Source: Hymenobacter artigasi (GTDB lineage Bacteria > Bacteroidota > Bacteroidia > Cytophagales > Hymenobacteraceae). Taken from it: a stretch of DNA of 64,000 bases. This document shows, piece after piece, positions 50,060 to 59,175 of the stretch. Below the pieces are notes generated by a model that was not told the DNA's origin, did not search any database, and saw only the letters and a list, made by a program, of their open reading frames with translations. The first letter of the stretch is position 1, and every line of letters starts with the position of its first letter. The DNA is taken from the NCBI RefSeq assembly GCF_012275535.1, contig NZ_JAAVTK010000006.1, positions 62,001 through 126,000 on the forward strand. The letters run 5' to 3'. Both the position numbers and the translations under genes were made by a program.

Positions 50060-51691
50060 ATGTTCGCCCTCCTCCACCCTGCCGCCCTGCTGGCCCTCAC
50101 GGGCCTGTTGGTGCCGGTAGCCATTCATCTTTGGAACCGCCGGCCTGCCCGTGAAGTGGCGGTGGGCAGCCTGCGCTGGCTGGCCGCCGGTGCCAACCGC
50201 CGCCTGCGCAACCTGAAGCTGGAGCAGCTCTGGCTGCTGCTGTTGCGTGCGGCGCTGCTGGCGGTGCTGGCCGTGGCGGTGGCCGGGCCGGTGTGGCGCA
50301 CGGCGCGGCCCACCAGCCGGGGCGTGGTGCTGTTGAGCGCCGAGGCGGCCCGACTGCCAACGCTGGCCGGCATCAAGCCCACTATCGATTCGCTGCGTCG
50401 GAAGGGATATACGTTGCGCTGGCTATCGGCGGGGTTTCCCCGGGTGCCGGGCGCGGCTTGGCGGGCGGTGGCTGCGAGTCGGGCCAGCGCCACCGTCGAT
50501 TCGGCAGCGGCACAGCAGCCTTCCGGCCCGGCCTGGGCGCGGGTGCAGCAGGCGGCGGCCACCTTTGCGGGCCAGCCGGTTTTTGTGGTCACCAGCGCGG
50601 CGCTACGCAACTTTGGCGGTCGCCACGCGCCGTTGCCAGCCGCCGTGAGCTGGCAGGCCCTGCCCGATACCACTACCAGCGCGTGGCTGGCGGCCGCCGG
50701 GTTGGTGGGCGACAGCCTGCACCTGCTGGTTGGACGCAGCAGCGAAGCCCGAACCACCTACCGCCCGCAACGCTCACTGCTGCCGGCCACCGGCCAGGTA
50801 GTTCGGCTGGCTGGACTTGCCCCGCTACGCCTGCAGCCGGATACCACCGGCAGCGGAAGCCTGCGGCTAGTTTCAGCCAACGGCGCTACTTCTGCCTCCA
50901 CCCCAGCTATTGAGGTAAGGAATTCGCCGCTCACCATTCACCTATATGCCACGCCGGAATACGCCGCCGATGCCCGCTATTGGGAGGCGGCAGTACGCGC
51001 TGCCGCCGTAGGGCTGCCCGTGGCGCTGCAGCTACGCCGGGTTACGGACCGGCCCAGGCAGTTGCAGGCTGACTGGACATTCTGGCTTTCCGACGATGCA
51101 TTACCGCAAAACTGGCAACAAACGGTACGCCAAGGGGCTACCATCTGGCAGGAGGCCGCCGGCCCGGGCATGCCCGACACGGCGCGCTTCGCCGCTGCGG
51201 ATGCCTCGGGCGCAGCTGGCCTGGTATTTCGGCGCGGTGCACGCCCACCGGCTTCGGTAAGCGCAACGGTGTGGGCCGATGGCCGGGGACGCCCGGTGCT
51301 TTCGCGGCGGATGCAGGGCCGTGGGGCAACTTATCAGCTGCACACGCGCCTCGCGCCGCCCTGGAGCGAGCTGGCCGACGACCCGCAGCTGCCGGCCCGG
51401 TTACTGAAGCTGCTACAGCCCGCCGCCACCGATGAAGCCGCAGCCGTCCTCTACCATCCCCGCAACCCGGGCATGGAGCAGCAGCTGAGTCGTTTCGACC
51501 ATCGTGCCCTCGACCCCGTCCAACTGACCATGGCACCGCGTATGCAGCCCACCACCACTCCAATCCGGGCAACAGGTGAGCGCACGGCTGATTTGCGGCC
51601 CTGGCTGGTGCTGGCGGCCGGGCTGCTGTTTTTGCTGGAGCGCTGGCTGGCAGGGCGGCAGGCCGGGAGCACATTGCCTACTTCGATATGA
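50060..51691 (+). CDS. BatA-domain membrane protein
   Basis: The 543-residue protein begins with the BatA N-terminal domain: MFALLHPAALLALTGLLVPV, IHLWNRRPAREVAVGSLRWL, then a second helix LWLLLLRAALLAVLAVAVAG. A long periplasmic region has no visible VWA metal site. A C-terminal transmembrane helix (WLVLAAGLLFLLERWLAG) ends the protein. It belongs with the MoxR/DUF58 genes upstream. The next gene overlaps it by 4 bp (ATGA), indicating translational coupling. Confidence 0.88.
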   Translation: MFALLHPAALLALTGLLVPVAIHLWNRRPAREVAVGSLRWLAAGANRRLRNLKLEQLWLLLLRAALLAVLAVAVAGPVWRTARPTSRGVVLLSAEAARLPTLAGIKPTIDSLRRKGYTLRWLSAGFPRVPGAAWRAVAASRASATVDSAAAQQPSGPAWARVQQAAATFAGQPVFVVTSAALRNFGGRHAPLPAAVSWQALPDTTTSAWLAAAGLVGDSLHLLVGRSSEARTTYRPQRSLLPATGQVVRLAGLAPLRLQPDTTGSGSLRLVSANGATSASTPAIEVRNSPLTIHLYATPEYAADARYWEAAVRAAAVGLPVALQLRRVTDRPRQLQADWTFWLSDDALPQNWQQTVRQGATIWQEAAGPGMPDTARFAAADASGAAGLVFRRGARPPASVSATVWADGRGRPVLSRRMQGRGATYQLHTRLAPPWSELADDPQLPARLLKLLQPAATDEAAAVLYHPRNPGMEQQLSRFDHRALDPVQLTMAPRMQPTTTPIRATGERTADLRPWLVLAAGLLFLLERWLAGRQAGSTLPTSI

Positions 51692-53961
51692 CGCAGCCCA
51701 CGGTTACTTCCATTAACACAAGCCGGTTGCCGGAGCAGGGCCAGTCACAGGCGCAGCTGCAGGCGGTTAGGAATAGCTATGCCAGCCGCTACGCCGGCGC
51801 AGGGCTACTAGTTCTGCTGGCAGCCGGTACCCTGTTGGCCGGTTTGGCACACCACTGGCCAGCCGTACAGCCGCTTTGGGTAGCGCTGGTCGTGCTAGGC
51901 TTGCTGACGACCTCGGCGTGGTGGGCGTGGCCCCTGCGTCAGCTGGACTGCGCAGTTGTAGCCCAACGGCTCGACCGGCAGTTTCCCGAGCTGCAGGACA
52001 GCACCGGCCTGCTGCTGCAGGACCCGGCTACTCTGACTTTTCTCGGCCAGCTGCAATTCAAGCGCGTAGCCGGGCAGCTCGGGCAGCTGACTGCGGCAGG
52101 GCCGGGGCTGCTCCCATTTTCTTTTCGGAAGCCGTTGCTGCTGAGCTCCGGACTATTGCTGGGGGCGGCGTTATGCTACCTGCTGCCCATCAGCCAGCCG
52201 GCCCAACCCCTACCGGCGGCCGTCAGCATGCGGTTTTCGCCCCCGGCTCCGGCAGCGGCCGGGCGGCCCGCGCCGCCGCGTATCAGCGAAACAAAGCTGC
52301 TGGTTACACCGCCCGCCTACACCCGGCTGGCGGCTTTTGCCCCGGCGCAGCCTTCGTTTCAGTGCCCGCAGGAGGCGCGGGTGCGCTGGCAGGTGCGGGT
52401 GAGCGGCGATGGCAAATCGGCAGCGCCGATGCTGGAGCTGGGCCGCCAGCGGGTACGTTTGCAGCCGGTGGCCGGGCAGGCGGGCTGGTTCTTCACCGAG
52501 CAAACACTGATGGCTTCCACGCTGTACCGGCTGCGCTACGCGGGCACGGTGTCTGATGACTACGCCATTGACGTGCGGCCCGACCTCGCGCCCGTGCTGC
52601 GCATTCAAACCCCCAAATCCTACACGCTGGTGGCGGCCATCGGCCAGCGGCCGGAAGTCCCCATCCGCGCCACCGTGCGCGACGACTATGGCCTGAGCCG
52701 GGCCGAACTGGTGATAACCGTGGCGCAGGGCCAGGGCGAGGCGGTGAAGTTTCACGAGGTGCGGCGCGATTTGAGCGCGGGCCTGGGCGGGCCGCAGGCC
52801 ACGCTGGGCAGCCTCCTCAACCTGCCCAAGCTGGGCCTGACGTATGGCGACGAGCTGTACTTCTACCTCACGGCCCGCGACAACCACGGCCACAGCACCC
52901 GCACCGATTCCTACCTCGTGCAGTGGCAGGATACCGCCGTGGCCGATGGGGCCCTCGACCTGGGCATGGGCGTAAAAGTGGCCCCCGCCTACTTCCGCAG
53001 CCAGCGCCAGATTATCATCGACACCGAAAAGCTGCTGGCCGAAAAGCCAAAGCTTGATGCCGCCACCGTGGCCAGCCGCGCCAACAACCTCGGCTTCGAC
53101 CAGCAGACGCTGCGCCTGCGCTACGGCAAGTTTCTGGGCGAAGAGTCGGAGGCCGGGATTGGGGTAGAAGCTGGCCCGCACGCGCCCACGGCCGAAGACG
53201 ACGACGCGCCCGCCTCCCCCACCGCCGAAGCCCCCGGGCACGACGACCACGACCACGGCGGCGCGCCGGTTTCGCCCTCCAAAGTCTCGTCCACCGCCGA
53301 AACCGATGCTCTGATGGACCCCTACATCCACAAGCACGACGATTCTGAAACCGCCGACTTCCTGGAGCCTGCCGTGAAGGCCAAGCTCCACGCCGTGCTC
53401 GACCAGATGTGGGCCGCCGAGCTGCGCCTGCGCACCGGCCAGCTGGCGGCGGCCCGCCCCTTCGAGTACCGCGCCCTGCGCCTGCTGAAGGAAGTGCAGC
53501 AGCAGACCCGGGCCTACGTGAAAAAAGCCGGCTTCACCCCGCCGCCCATGCCCGAAGCCACCCTGCGCCTCACCGGCGAGCTGGCCGGGGCCGCCGTGCC
53601 CCAGCGCCAGCAAACCCTGCCCGCCCCGGCTACTCAGCCTGCCATCCGCGCCGCCCTGCGCTGGCTGGCCGCGGCCGACAACGGCCAGCCCACCCGCCCC
53701 GCCGATGCCGCGCTGCTTGACCAGGCCGGCACCGTGCTATCCGGCGCGGCCCTCAGCCGCCCAGGTTTTTACCTGCCGGCCCTGCGGGCCCTGCGCGAGC
53801 TGGGAGCCGACGTGCGCGCCGGCCGCCCCACCCGCGCGGCCAGCCGCGCACCCGTAGCCCGCGCCCTCACCGACTTGCTGGCCGTGCCCACTCCCGCGCC
53901 CGCCGCCCCGCCCGCTGCCGACCGGCTGGCGCGGCGTTATTTCCAGGACTTAAGCCGTTAG
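51688..53961 (+). CDS. DUF4175-like membrane protein
   Basis: The 757-residue protein has two N-terminal transmembrane helices (AGLLVLLAAGTLLAGLAHHW; LWVALVVLGLLTTSAWWAW) and a third near 155-170 (LLLSSGLLLGAALCYLLPI). An Ig-like periplasmic region ('PPRISETKLLVTPPAYTRL', 'YAIDVRPDLAPVLRI', 'VRDDYGLSRAELVITV') and a helical part ('YFRSQRQIIIDTEKLLAEKPKLDA') follow, as in DUF4175 proteins of Bacteroidota. A His/Asp-rich segment (GHDDHDHGGAP) lies near 520-530. Its start overlaps the stop of the BatA-like gene. The role is unknown; it is probably part of a Bat-like envelope complex. Confidence 0.85.
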   Translation: MTQPTVTSINTSRLPEQGQSQAQLQAVRNSYASRYAGAGLLVLLAAGTLLAGLAHHWPAVQPLWVALVVLGLLTTSAWWAWPLRQLDCAVVAQRLDRQFPELQDSTGLLLQDPATLTFLGQLQFKRVAGQLGQLTAAGPGLLPFSFRKPLLLSSGLLLGAALCYLLPISQPAQPLPAAVSMRFSPPAPAAAGRPAPPRISETKLLVTPPAYTRLAAFAPAQPSFQCPQEARVRWQVRVSGDGKSAAPMLELGRQRVRLQPVAGQAGWFFTEQTLMASTLYRLRYAGTVSDDYAIDVRPDLAPVLRIQTPKSYTLVAAIGQRPEVPIRATVRDDYGLSRAELVITVAQGQGEAVKFHEVRRDLSAGLGGPQATLGSLLNLPKLGLTYGDELYFYLTARDNHGHSTRTDSYLVQWQDTAVADGALDLGMGVKVAPAYFRSQRQIIIDTEKLLAEKPKLDAATVASRANNLGFDQQTLRLRYGKFLGEESEAGIGVEAGPHAPTAEDDDAPASPTAEAPGHDDHDHGGAPVSPSKVSSTAETDALMDPYIHKHDDSETADFLEPAVKAKLHAVLDQMWAAELRLRTGQLAAARPFEYRALRLLKEVQQQTRAYVKKAGFTPPPMPEATLRLTGELAGAAVPQRQQTLPAPATQPAIRAALRWLAAADNGQPTRPADAALLDQAGTVLSGAALSRPGFYLPALRALRELGADVRAGRPTRAASRAPVARALTDLLAVPTPAPAAPPAADRLARRYFQDLSR

Positions 53962-53965
53962 CCCG

Positions 53966-55780
53966 TTGCCCATTTTAACTCCGAATCCGGTTCTTTACTT
54001 TGGCCTGCTGGCGGGCTGCCTGCTGCTGGCCCTCGGACTGCTGGTGCTGGCCTGGCGGCGGCCCCGCAAGCGGCAGCGGGCAGCCAGGGTTCTGGCCAGC
54101 CTGGCCGCCGTTGCGGCGCTGTGGTTCAGTACTTTTCCGCCGCTGCGCCACCTGCCCGCCATTCGTACCGAGGCCATTCTGCTCACCCCCGGCTACTCGC
54201 CCGATACCCTGCGGCAGCTCCGCCGGCAGTTGGGTATGGGCACATCGGTCTGGACCTATGGCGATGCCGACCCGCCTGCCAACGCCCGGCCGCTGGCCAG
54301 CCTGCTCACGCTGGCCGAGCAACGGCCGGCGCTGCATCGGCTGCACATTCTGGGCCACGGGCTACCGGCCGCCGAACTGGAACTGCTGAATTCGCTGGCG
54401 GTACGGCTGCACCCGGGGGCACCGTTTGAAGGCTTCTCCACCGCTTTCTGGCCGGCAACATTATCGTTGGGTGAAATGCTGCGGCTGGAAGGCACGGTGG
54501 TAGCCCCCGGCCGGCCGGCCGCCGCGTGGGTGGTGCTGTACGCTGCCGGCACCGGGCGCGATTCGGTGCGTTTGCCGGCCGGTGGCGGACCATTCCGGCT
54601 GCGCTACCAGCCCAAAGCCGCCGGGCTGGCCACCTACGAATTGCGGCTGCGCCGGCTAGGCCAGCCGTTGCTGACGGAGCCGGTACCGGTCGAAATTACC
54701 ACGCCCACGCTGCCGGCCGTGCTGCTGCTCACCGCCACGCCTTCCTTCGAGTTCAAGTTTTTGAAGAACTACTTGGCCGAAGCTCACTATCCCGTGGCCT
54801 TGCGCACGAGCGTAAGCCGGGGCCTGGTCCAGACTGATTTCGTGAACCTGCCGGCCCAGTCGCTCGACCGCCTCACGCCCGCCCTGCTGGCTCGCTATGC
54901 TGTAGTGGTGGCCGATGCGGCCACGCTAGCTGCCCTTTCCACCACCGAAACCCAGGCCCTGCAAGCGGCCTTACGCGCCGGCCGGTTGGGCATCGTCACG
55001 CTGGCTGAATCCGCGCCCCTGCCCCGCACCGCGCCCTCCCGCGCCGATTTCACGGTGCAACCCCGGCCAGCGAATATTGCCACCCAGCCCCTCACCTGGC
55101 CCGACGCGCCCGGCGAGGCCCGCGCAATGCTACCGGCCCAGCTGCAAGCCAACCCGGCGCTGCGGGCACTCATCACCGGGCCGCGCCAGCTGCTGCTGGC
55201 TGCCAGCCAACGGGTGGGCCTGGGCTTCGCGGTGGTGTCGGTAGTGCCCGAAACGTTTCACTGGGGCCTGCAGGGGCATGCCGCCGTCTACGCCTCCTTC
55301 TGGAACCAGCTGCTGACGGCCGCCGTGCCGCCCGCCCCGGCCGCCGCTACCTGGCAGGCGGGTAGCCGTTGGCCCCGGCCGGCGCAGCCCCTCACATTGC
55401 ATCTGGCAGGCGCTTTCCCAACCACCCCGCACACAGTGGCGGCGCTGACCGGCGGCCCCGCCGTGCGCCTGGCCCTACGCCAGGACACCCGCCTGCCCGA
55501 GTGGAGCACGGCCCAGTTCTGGCCTGACACTGCGGGCTGGCACCAGGTGCGCGGGCCGGGGCGCATCAGCCACCATTTTTACGTGTACCCGCCCACGGCC
55601 TGGCTGGGGCCGGAATTGCAGGAGCGTCAGCTGGCCGTAGCGCAATTGAGCGCTGATACCTTGGCCTCAAAAGACGCTGAGGCCGTTCAGGACACAGTGA
55701 CGGAGCCGTGGCCGGCGGGGTGGTTTTTTGGGTTGTTTCTACTAGCCGCCGGGTATCTGTGGCTGGAAGAGAAATTGTAG
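53966..55780 (+). CDS. Membrane protein with GATase-like domain, Bat-cluster member
   Basis: The 604-residue protein starts with TTG at 53966, 4 nt after the preceding stop. N-terminal helices are LYFGLLAGCLLLALGLLVLAW and VLASLAAVAALWFSTFPPL; a C-terminal helix is WFFGLFLLAAGYLWLEEKL. The central region (about 250-430) looks like a class I glutamine-amidotransferase-like fold ('LPAVLLLTATPSFEFKFLKNYL', 'YAVVVADAATLAALSTTETQALQAALRAGRLGIVTLA', 'FHWGLQGHAAVYASFWNQLL') without an obvious catalytic Cys. Such proteins close MoxR/BatA/DUF4175 clusters in Bacteroidota. It is the last gene of the run, followed by an inverted repeat. Confidence 0.8.
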   Translation: MPILTPNPVLYFGLLAGCLLLALGLLVLAWRRPRKRQRAARVLASLAAVAALWFSTFPPLRHLPAIRTEAILLTPGYSPDTLRQLRRQLGMGTSVWTYGDADPPANARPLASLLTLAEQRPALHRLHILGHGLPAAELELLNSLAVRLHPGAPFEGFSTAFWPATLSLGEMLRLEGTVVAPGRPAAAWVVLYAAGTGRDSVRLPAGGGPFRLRYQPKAAGLATYELRLRRLGQPLLTEPVPVEITTPTLPAVLLLTATPSFEFKFLKNYLAEAHYPVALRTSVSRGLVQTDFVNLPAQSLDRLTPALLARYAVVVADAATLAALSTTETQALQAALRAGRLGIVTLAESAPLPRTAPSRADFTVQPRPANIATQPLTWPDAPGEARAMLPAQLQANPALRALITGPRQLLLAASQRVGLGFAVVSVVPETFHWGLQGHAAVYASFWNQLLTAAVPPAPAAATWQAGSRWPRPAQPLTLHLAGAFPTTPHTVAALTGGPAVRLALRQDTRLPEWSTAQFWPDTAGWHQVRGPGRISHHFYVYPPTAWLGPELQERQLAVAQLSADTLASKDAEAVQDTVTEPWPAGWFFGLFLLAAGYLWLEEKL

Positions 55781-55818
55781 AATCTAAGGCTTTTTAAGTT
55801 AGCCAATAATACCGCCGG

Positions 55819-55902
55819 AACGGTGTAGCGACGCATCTTTGCGTCTTGTCGTTGAAGGAAATCGCCCAACGACAAGACGCAAAGATGGGTCGCTACACCG
55901 TT
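55819..55902. repeat. Inverted repeat, GACAAGACGCAAAGATG type
   Basis: 36-nt arms with one mismatch begin AACGGTGTAGCGACGCATCT; the loop is 12 nt. It lies between the convergent Bat-cluster and lipoprotein genes and could terminate both. Confidence 0.93.
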
Positions 55903-55954
55903 TAAAATCAGAAGAATTAACTCAGATAGCTTTTAAGGCTTTTTAAGCAATTCA

Positions 55955-56353
55955 TTACTGGTCATATTTCTTTTCCAATATAGCCTCACCAACCCTATTT
56001 AAATTGGGTATTGCTGCTATTGCCACAAGCTTGTTTTTAGCATTCAAATAATACGCTTGGTTGCCAATATCGCGGCTGCAAATAACAATAGTATCTTTTC
56101 CGGGCCACCAATCCACGGCCCATTTCATCGTATTTGAGGCTGATGTCTGCAGTGTATCAATCAGCTCAAATTTCTGATTATGAACTTCAAGCCTAATGCA
56201 GTGAAATTTCGCTCTGTCAGCGGCATTTTCATTAAGTTCGATTTTTAAATTATATAATCCAGAAGGCGACGCAATTATTACAGGCGGCTTCCGCATGTAT
56301 ATGCAGGAAGAAATAAACAAGGCAGTCACCCAAGGATAATTCTTAAATTTCAT
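55955..56353 (-). CDS. Low-GC putative lipoprotein, function unknown
   Basis: The 132-residue protein is not recognised. The N-terminus MKFKNYPWVTALFISSCIYM could be a lipoprotein signal with an SSC lipobox. The rest is beta-rich ('SPSGLYNLKIELNENAADR', 'LEVHNQKFELIDTLQTSA', 'KWAVDWWPGKDTIVICSRD'), as in small WD/propeller-like or DUF fragments. Codon use is AT-rich, unlike the genes on either side, suggesting a foreign origin. It converges with the Bat cluster and has no operon partner. Confidence 0.6.
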   Translation of the reverse strand: MKFKNYPWVTALFISSCIYMRKPPVIIASPSGLYNLKIELNENAADRAKFHCIRLEVHNQKFELIDTLQTSASNTMKWAVDWWPGKDTIVICSRDIGNQAYYLNAKNKLVAIAAIPNLNRVGEAILEKKYDQ

Positions 56354-56410
56354 ATCTGCCAATCTGAAAACCCAGGGTTTACAACCCTATTTTGGTGAAG
56401 ATAGAAGTTA

Positions 56411-58471
56411 TTATTTCTTCGCCTCACCCCCTACCCGCTTCACCCAGGCCGGGTAGTCCTGCGCGAGCAGTTCAGCGGGCCAGGTGCCGGCGTAGAGGTA
56501 GCCGGCGCGGCGCTCGTTTTCGATTTCGGTGAGCTGATAGTGCACCTGGCTGTCGCGGCCCACATAGATGGGCCGGTTGGTGCCCAACTCGTAGAAACGG
56601 GCCCAGAGCACGGCCCCGGGCGCGGGTACGATGATGCGGTCGCGGCCTTTGGGCTCTTTTGGCGCGGCAATCTCCTTTAGCGCTACGTTGAGCATTTTCA
56701 CTTTTTCGAACCATTGAACTGCCCCCTCGATGGCGGCTTTTTCGGCAGCGGTGGGCTGTTCGATGTCCATGAGAAAGCGGACGATGCTCACCGATTCCTC
56801 GCCGCTGAGGGACGGTAGCTCGAAGGCACGGGCCTTGGCCGGGAGCAGGCTCACGGGGTCGTACTGGGCGGCCCAGGCGGTGGGCTGGCCCTGGCTTACG
56901 TACTGCGTGCGTAGGATGCTGGCAACGCCCCGGGCCACGGCCGCCTGAGCCAGCGGCACCAGCTCGGGGTCGAGGGCGGCGAAGGGGGACTGCTGGCGGG
57001 CTACCTGGCGCAGCACGGTCAGGGCCCGAATCATAGCGTCGTCGTTGTAAGTTATTTCGCCGTGGTAGCTGCTCAGGTCGGGGTAAAACTGTGGAAAGCC
57101 GCCGTTGGCGTACTGCATCTTGAGCAGGTAGCGGATGCCGTTTTCGACGCCCTGGCGGTAGGCAGGGTTGCGGGTTTTCTGGAAGGCTTGGGCCAGGTAA
57201 TTGATTTCGCGGGTCGTCGCGTCGTTGTCGATGGTGGCATCGTTCTGGTGCTTGCTATCGAGCAGGCCGGCGCGGGCGGCGGCGCTGAGGCGGCTGGCGT
57301 AGCTCACCTTCACCTCGCCCAGGGCCTTGGGCCAGCCACCAATAGCGCGCTGGTAGAGCAGCATCTTTTCGGCAATGGTATCAATCGGCGCGGTGGCCTC
57401 GGCCGGGGCCAAGCGCACAACGCCGGTGACCGGGTTCCAGCGCCCACCAAACGTCCAGGCGGCGGTGATTTCCCGGGCTTTCGGCGCGCCCTCGGCGGTG
57501 GCAAGGTTGTCCTTCATCCAGGCATAGTCGCCGCCGGCGCGGTGGCAGCCGGCGTAGTACACGCGGCGGCCCCACTGCTTCGCGCCCGGCCCCGAGGCGG
57601 CGTGGTAGATATCGGCATCGGCCATGTTTTCAGCAAACCTGCAATCAATCAGATAGAACTGCGCCTCGCGGTGGAACCGGCCCAGCTTGAAGCCGTCGTC
57701 GCCGCTGAAAGTGCAGTTGCGCAGCACGGTTTTGGAGTCGCGGCTGCCGGAGCCATCGTGCCAGATGGCGGCCTCCTTGCTGTGGCAGATGAAGCGGCAA
57801 TTTTCGGCGTAGGCCCAGCCGCGCGGACAGTAGAAATCCACACCGCCTTCCATGGTGCAGTCCTGGAAATAGTACGCGCCGGCTTCCGTGTCCCAGGGGC
57901 TCACCGTGTCGCCGCCCAGCGCCCGGAAGGTGCAGTGCCGCACCACCAGCCGGGTGGCGCCGGGCAGGGCGCGCAGGGCCATCTGGTGGCCGGTTTTGCT
58001 CACTGTTTTCTGGCCGGTGGGCGCGGTGGGGCAGTCGATGGTGACGGGACCGGCGGCGGCGTCGAAGCCGTAGCTGTTGATGACGCTGAGGTTTTCGAGG
58101 GTGATATCGGGGCTGTTGCGCAGGTTGAGGGTAGCCACGCCCCAGTCGCCGGCGGTGGCGTTGGCGTCGCAGGTCCACAGGTCGCGGGCCTGCGCGTAGG
58201 TCAGCACCACGCCGGCTTCGCTCTGGCCTTTCAGCACCAGTTTTTCCTTGCCATCGAGGTATATTTTCTCGTGGTAGGTGCCGTTTTTGATGAGCACCGT
58301 GCGCGGTTTGGCGGCTAAATCCGGCAGGCTATTGATGGCTTCCTGAATGGTGCGGTAGTCGGCGGAACCGTCCGGAGCTACGGTCACGGTCTGGGCTTGG
58401 GCCGGCTGTAAGCCCAGGCTGAGCAGCAGTAGTGACAGCAGGCCCGGCAGGCGTAGCGCGGTGGTTTTCAT
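56411..58471 (-). CDS. Secreted pectinesterase (CE8)-pectate lyase (PL10) fusion
   Basis: The 686-residue enzyme has a signal peptide ending AQAQ at about 27. An N-terminal pectin methylesterase beta-helix follows at about 28-330: TVTVAPDGSADYRTIQEAIN, GTYHEKIYL, the active-site region GVDFYCPRGWAYAENCRFIC, and GRRVYYAGCHRAGGDYAW. A C-terminal PL10 pectate lyase occupies about 360-670 (GGWPKALGEVKVSYA, NDATIDNDATTREINYLAQAF, NGGFPQFYPDLSSYHGEITYNDDAM). One protein would demethylate and then cleave homogalacturonan outside or in the periplasm. It is encoded beside the KdgF-like cupin and SusCD genes, forming a pectin utilisation locus. Confidence 0.92.
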   Translation of the reverse strand: MKTTALRLPGLLSLLLLSLGLQPAQAQTVTVAPDGSADYRTIQEAINSLPDLAAKPRTVLIKNGTYHEKIYLDGKEKLVLKGQSEAGVVLTYAQARDLWTCDANATAGDWGVATLNLRNSPDITLENLSVINSYGFDAAAGPVTIDCPTAPTGQKTVSKTGHQMALRALPGATRLVVRHCTFRALGGDTVSPWDTEAGAYYFQDCTMEGGVDFYCPRGWAYAENCRFICHSKEAAIWHDGSGSRDSKTVLRNCTFSGDDGFKLGRFHREAQFYLIDCRFAENMADADIYHAASGPGAKQWGRRVYYAGCHRAGGDYAWMKDNLATAEGAPKAREITAAWTFGGRWNPVTGVVRLAPAEATAPIDTIAEKMLLYQRAIGGWPKALGEVKVSYASRLSAAARAGLLDSKHQNDATIDNDATTREINYLAQAFQKTRNPAYRQGVENGIRYLLKMQYANGGFPQFYPDLSSYHGEITYNDDAMIRALTVLRQVARQQSPFAALDPELVPLAQAAVARGVASILRTQYVSQGQPTAWAAQYDPVSLLPAKARAFELPSLSGEESVSIVRFLMDIEQPTAAEKAAIEGAVQWFEKVKMLNVALKEIAAPKEPKGRDRIIVPAPGAVLWARFYELGTNRPIYVGRDSQVHYQLTEIENERRAGYLYAGTWPAELLAQDYPAWVKRVGGEAKK

Positions 58472-58640
58472 CAGTAAAAAACAGGTTGGTTAGTAAGTAG
58501 CCGGTCATCAGTAGTCGGCAGCCAGATAGCAATCAATTCACTGATTATCAGATGGATGAAATCTAATTACTGATTACTGATTACCCGCTTATAAGTTTTT
58601 GGGCAGCAGCGCCGTTAGAGCATGCCCCCACGGCGCGGGG

Positions 58641-58664
58641 ACGCGGACTAAAAGTCCGCGCTAC
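58641..58664. repeat. Short family D-like hairpin
   Basis: ACGCGGACTAAAAGTCCGCG with CTA forms a 9-bp stem. It overlaps the stop codon of the KdgF-like gene. The rest of the 189-bp gap to 58471 holds short ACTGATTA direct repeats and no gene. Confidence 0.7.
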
Positions 58665-59026
58665 TGCTGACTCAGGAAATCGTCGCGGCGGGGCGTGAAG
58701 GCATCGACCAGGATGCCGGCCGCCGTGCACACCACACTGTGCCACGCCAGGGGCGGCACATAGCAGCTATCGCCCAGGCCCAGGGTGCGCGTTGCCTCGC
58801 CAATGGTGTATTCAAACGCGCCGCTTTCCACGTAGCTCAGCTGGGCGTGCGGGTGCTGGTGGCGGGCCCCAATGCTCCCGGTTTCGAAGGCTACGCGGGT
58901 GAGCATCAGGTCGGGGCCGTGGGCCAGCACTTTGCGGCGCACGCCGGGGCCGGTGGTTTCCCAGGCCGCCTGAGCATCGGTCACGAAGGCGGGTTGCGCC
59001 GTTTCGGCGGGAGGTAGTGGCGGCAT
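58661..59026 (-). CDS. kdgF: KdgF-like cupin, pectin metabolism
   Basis: The 121-residue single-domain cupin matches KdgF, which linearises unsaturated galacturonate released by pectate lyases. The motifs are GPGVRRKVLAHGPDLMLTRV, the metal-binding HQHPHAQLSYVESGAFEYTIG and the second cupin motif GDSCYVPPLAWHSVVC, ending DAFTPRRDDFL. It lies between pectinase and SusD genes on one strand, which fits the role. No signal peptide is seen, indicating a cytoplasmic protein. Confidence 0.82.
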   Translation of the reverse strand: MPPLPPAETAQPAFVTDAQAAWETTGPGVRRKVLAHGPDLMLTRVAFETGSIGARHQHPHAQLSYVESGAFEYTIGEATRTLGLGDSCYVPPLAWHSVVCTAAGILVDAFTPRRDDFLSQQ

Positions 59027-59042
59027 GGTATTGGGTGAAAAG

Positions 59043-59073
59043 AACAGGTCGGACCTTAAAAGTCCGACCTGTT
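59043..59073 (-). terminator. Possible terminator downstream of SusD
   Basis: AACAGGTCGGACCT and its complement make a long stem with loop TAAA; on the minus strand TTCTTTTC follows. It lies between susD and the cupin gene, so it may attenuate rather than fully end the transcript. Confidence 0.6.
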
Positions 59074-59175
59074 TGGAATGTCGACAAGGCTGGCGGGTTT
59101 TTTAATTGCGCAATCGTTCCCGACAACGCCAGTAGTTGACGAGTAGGGCGCGGGGATAGGTTCCGCTCCTACTCA

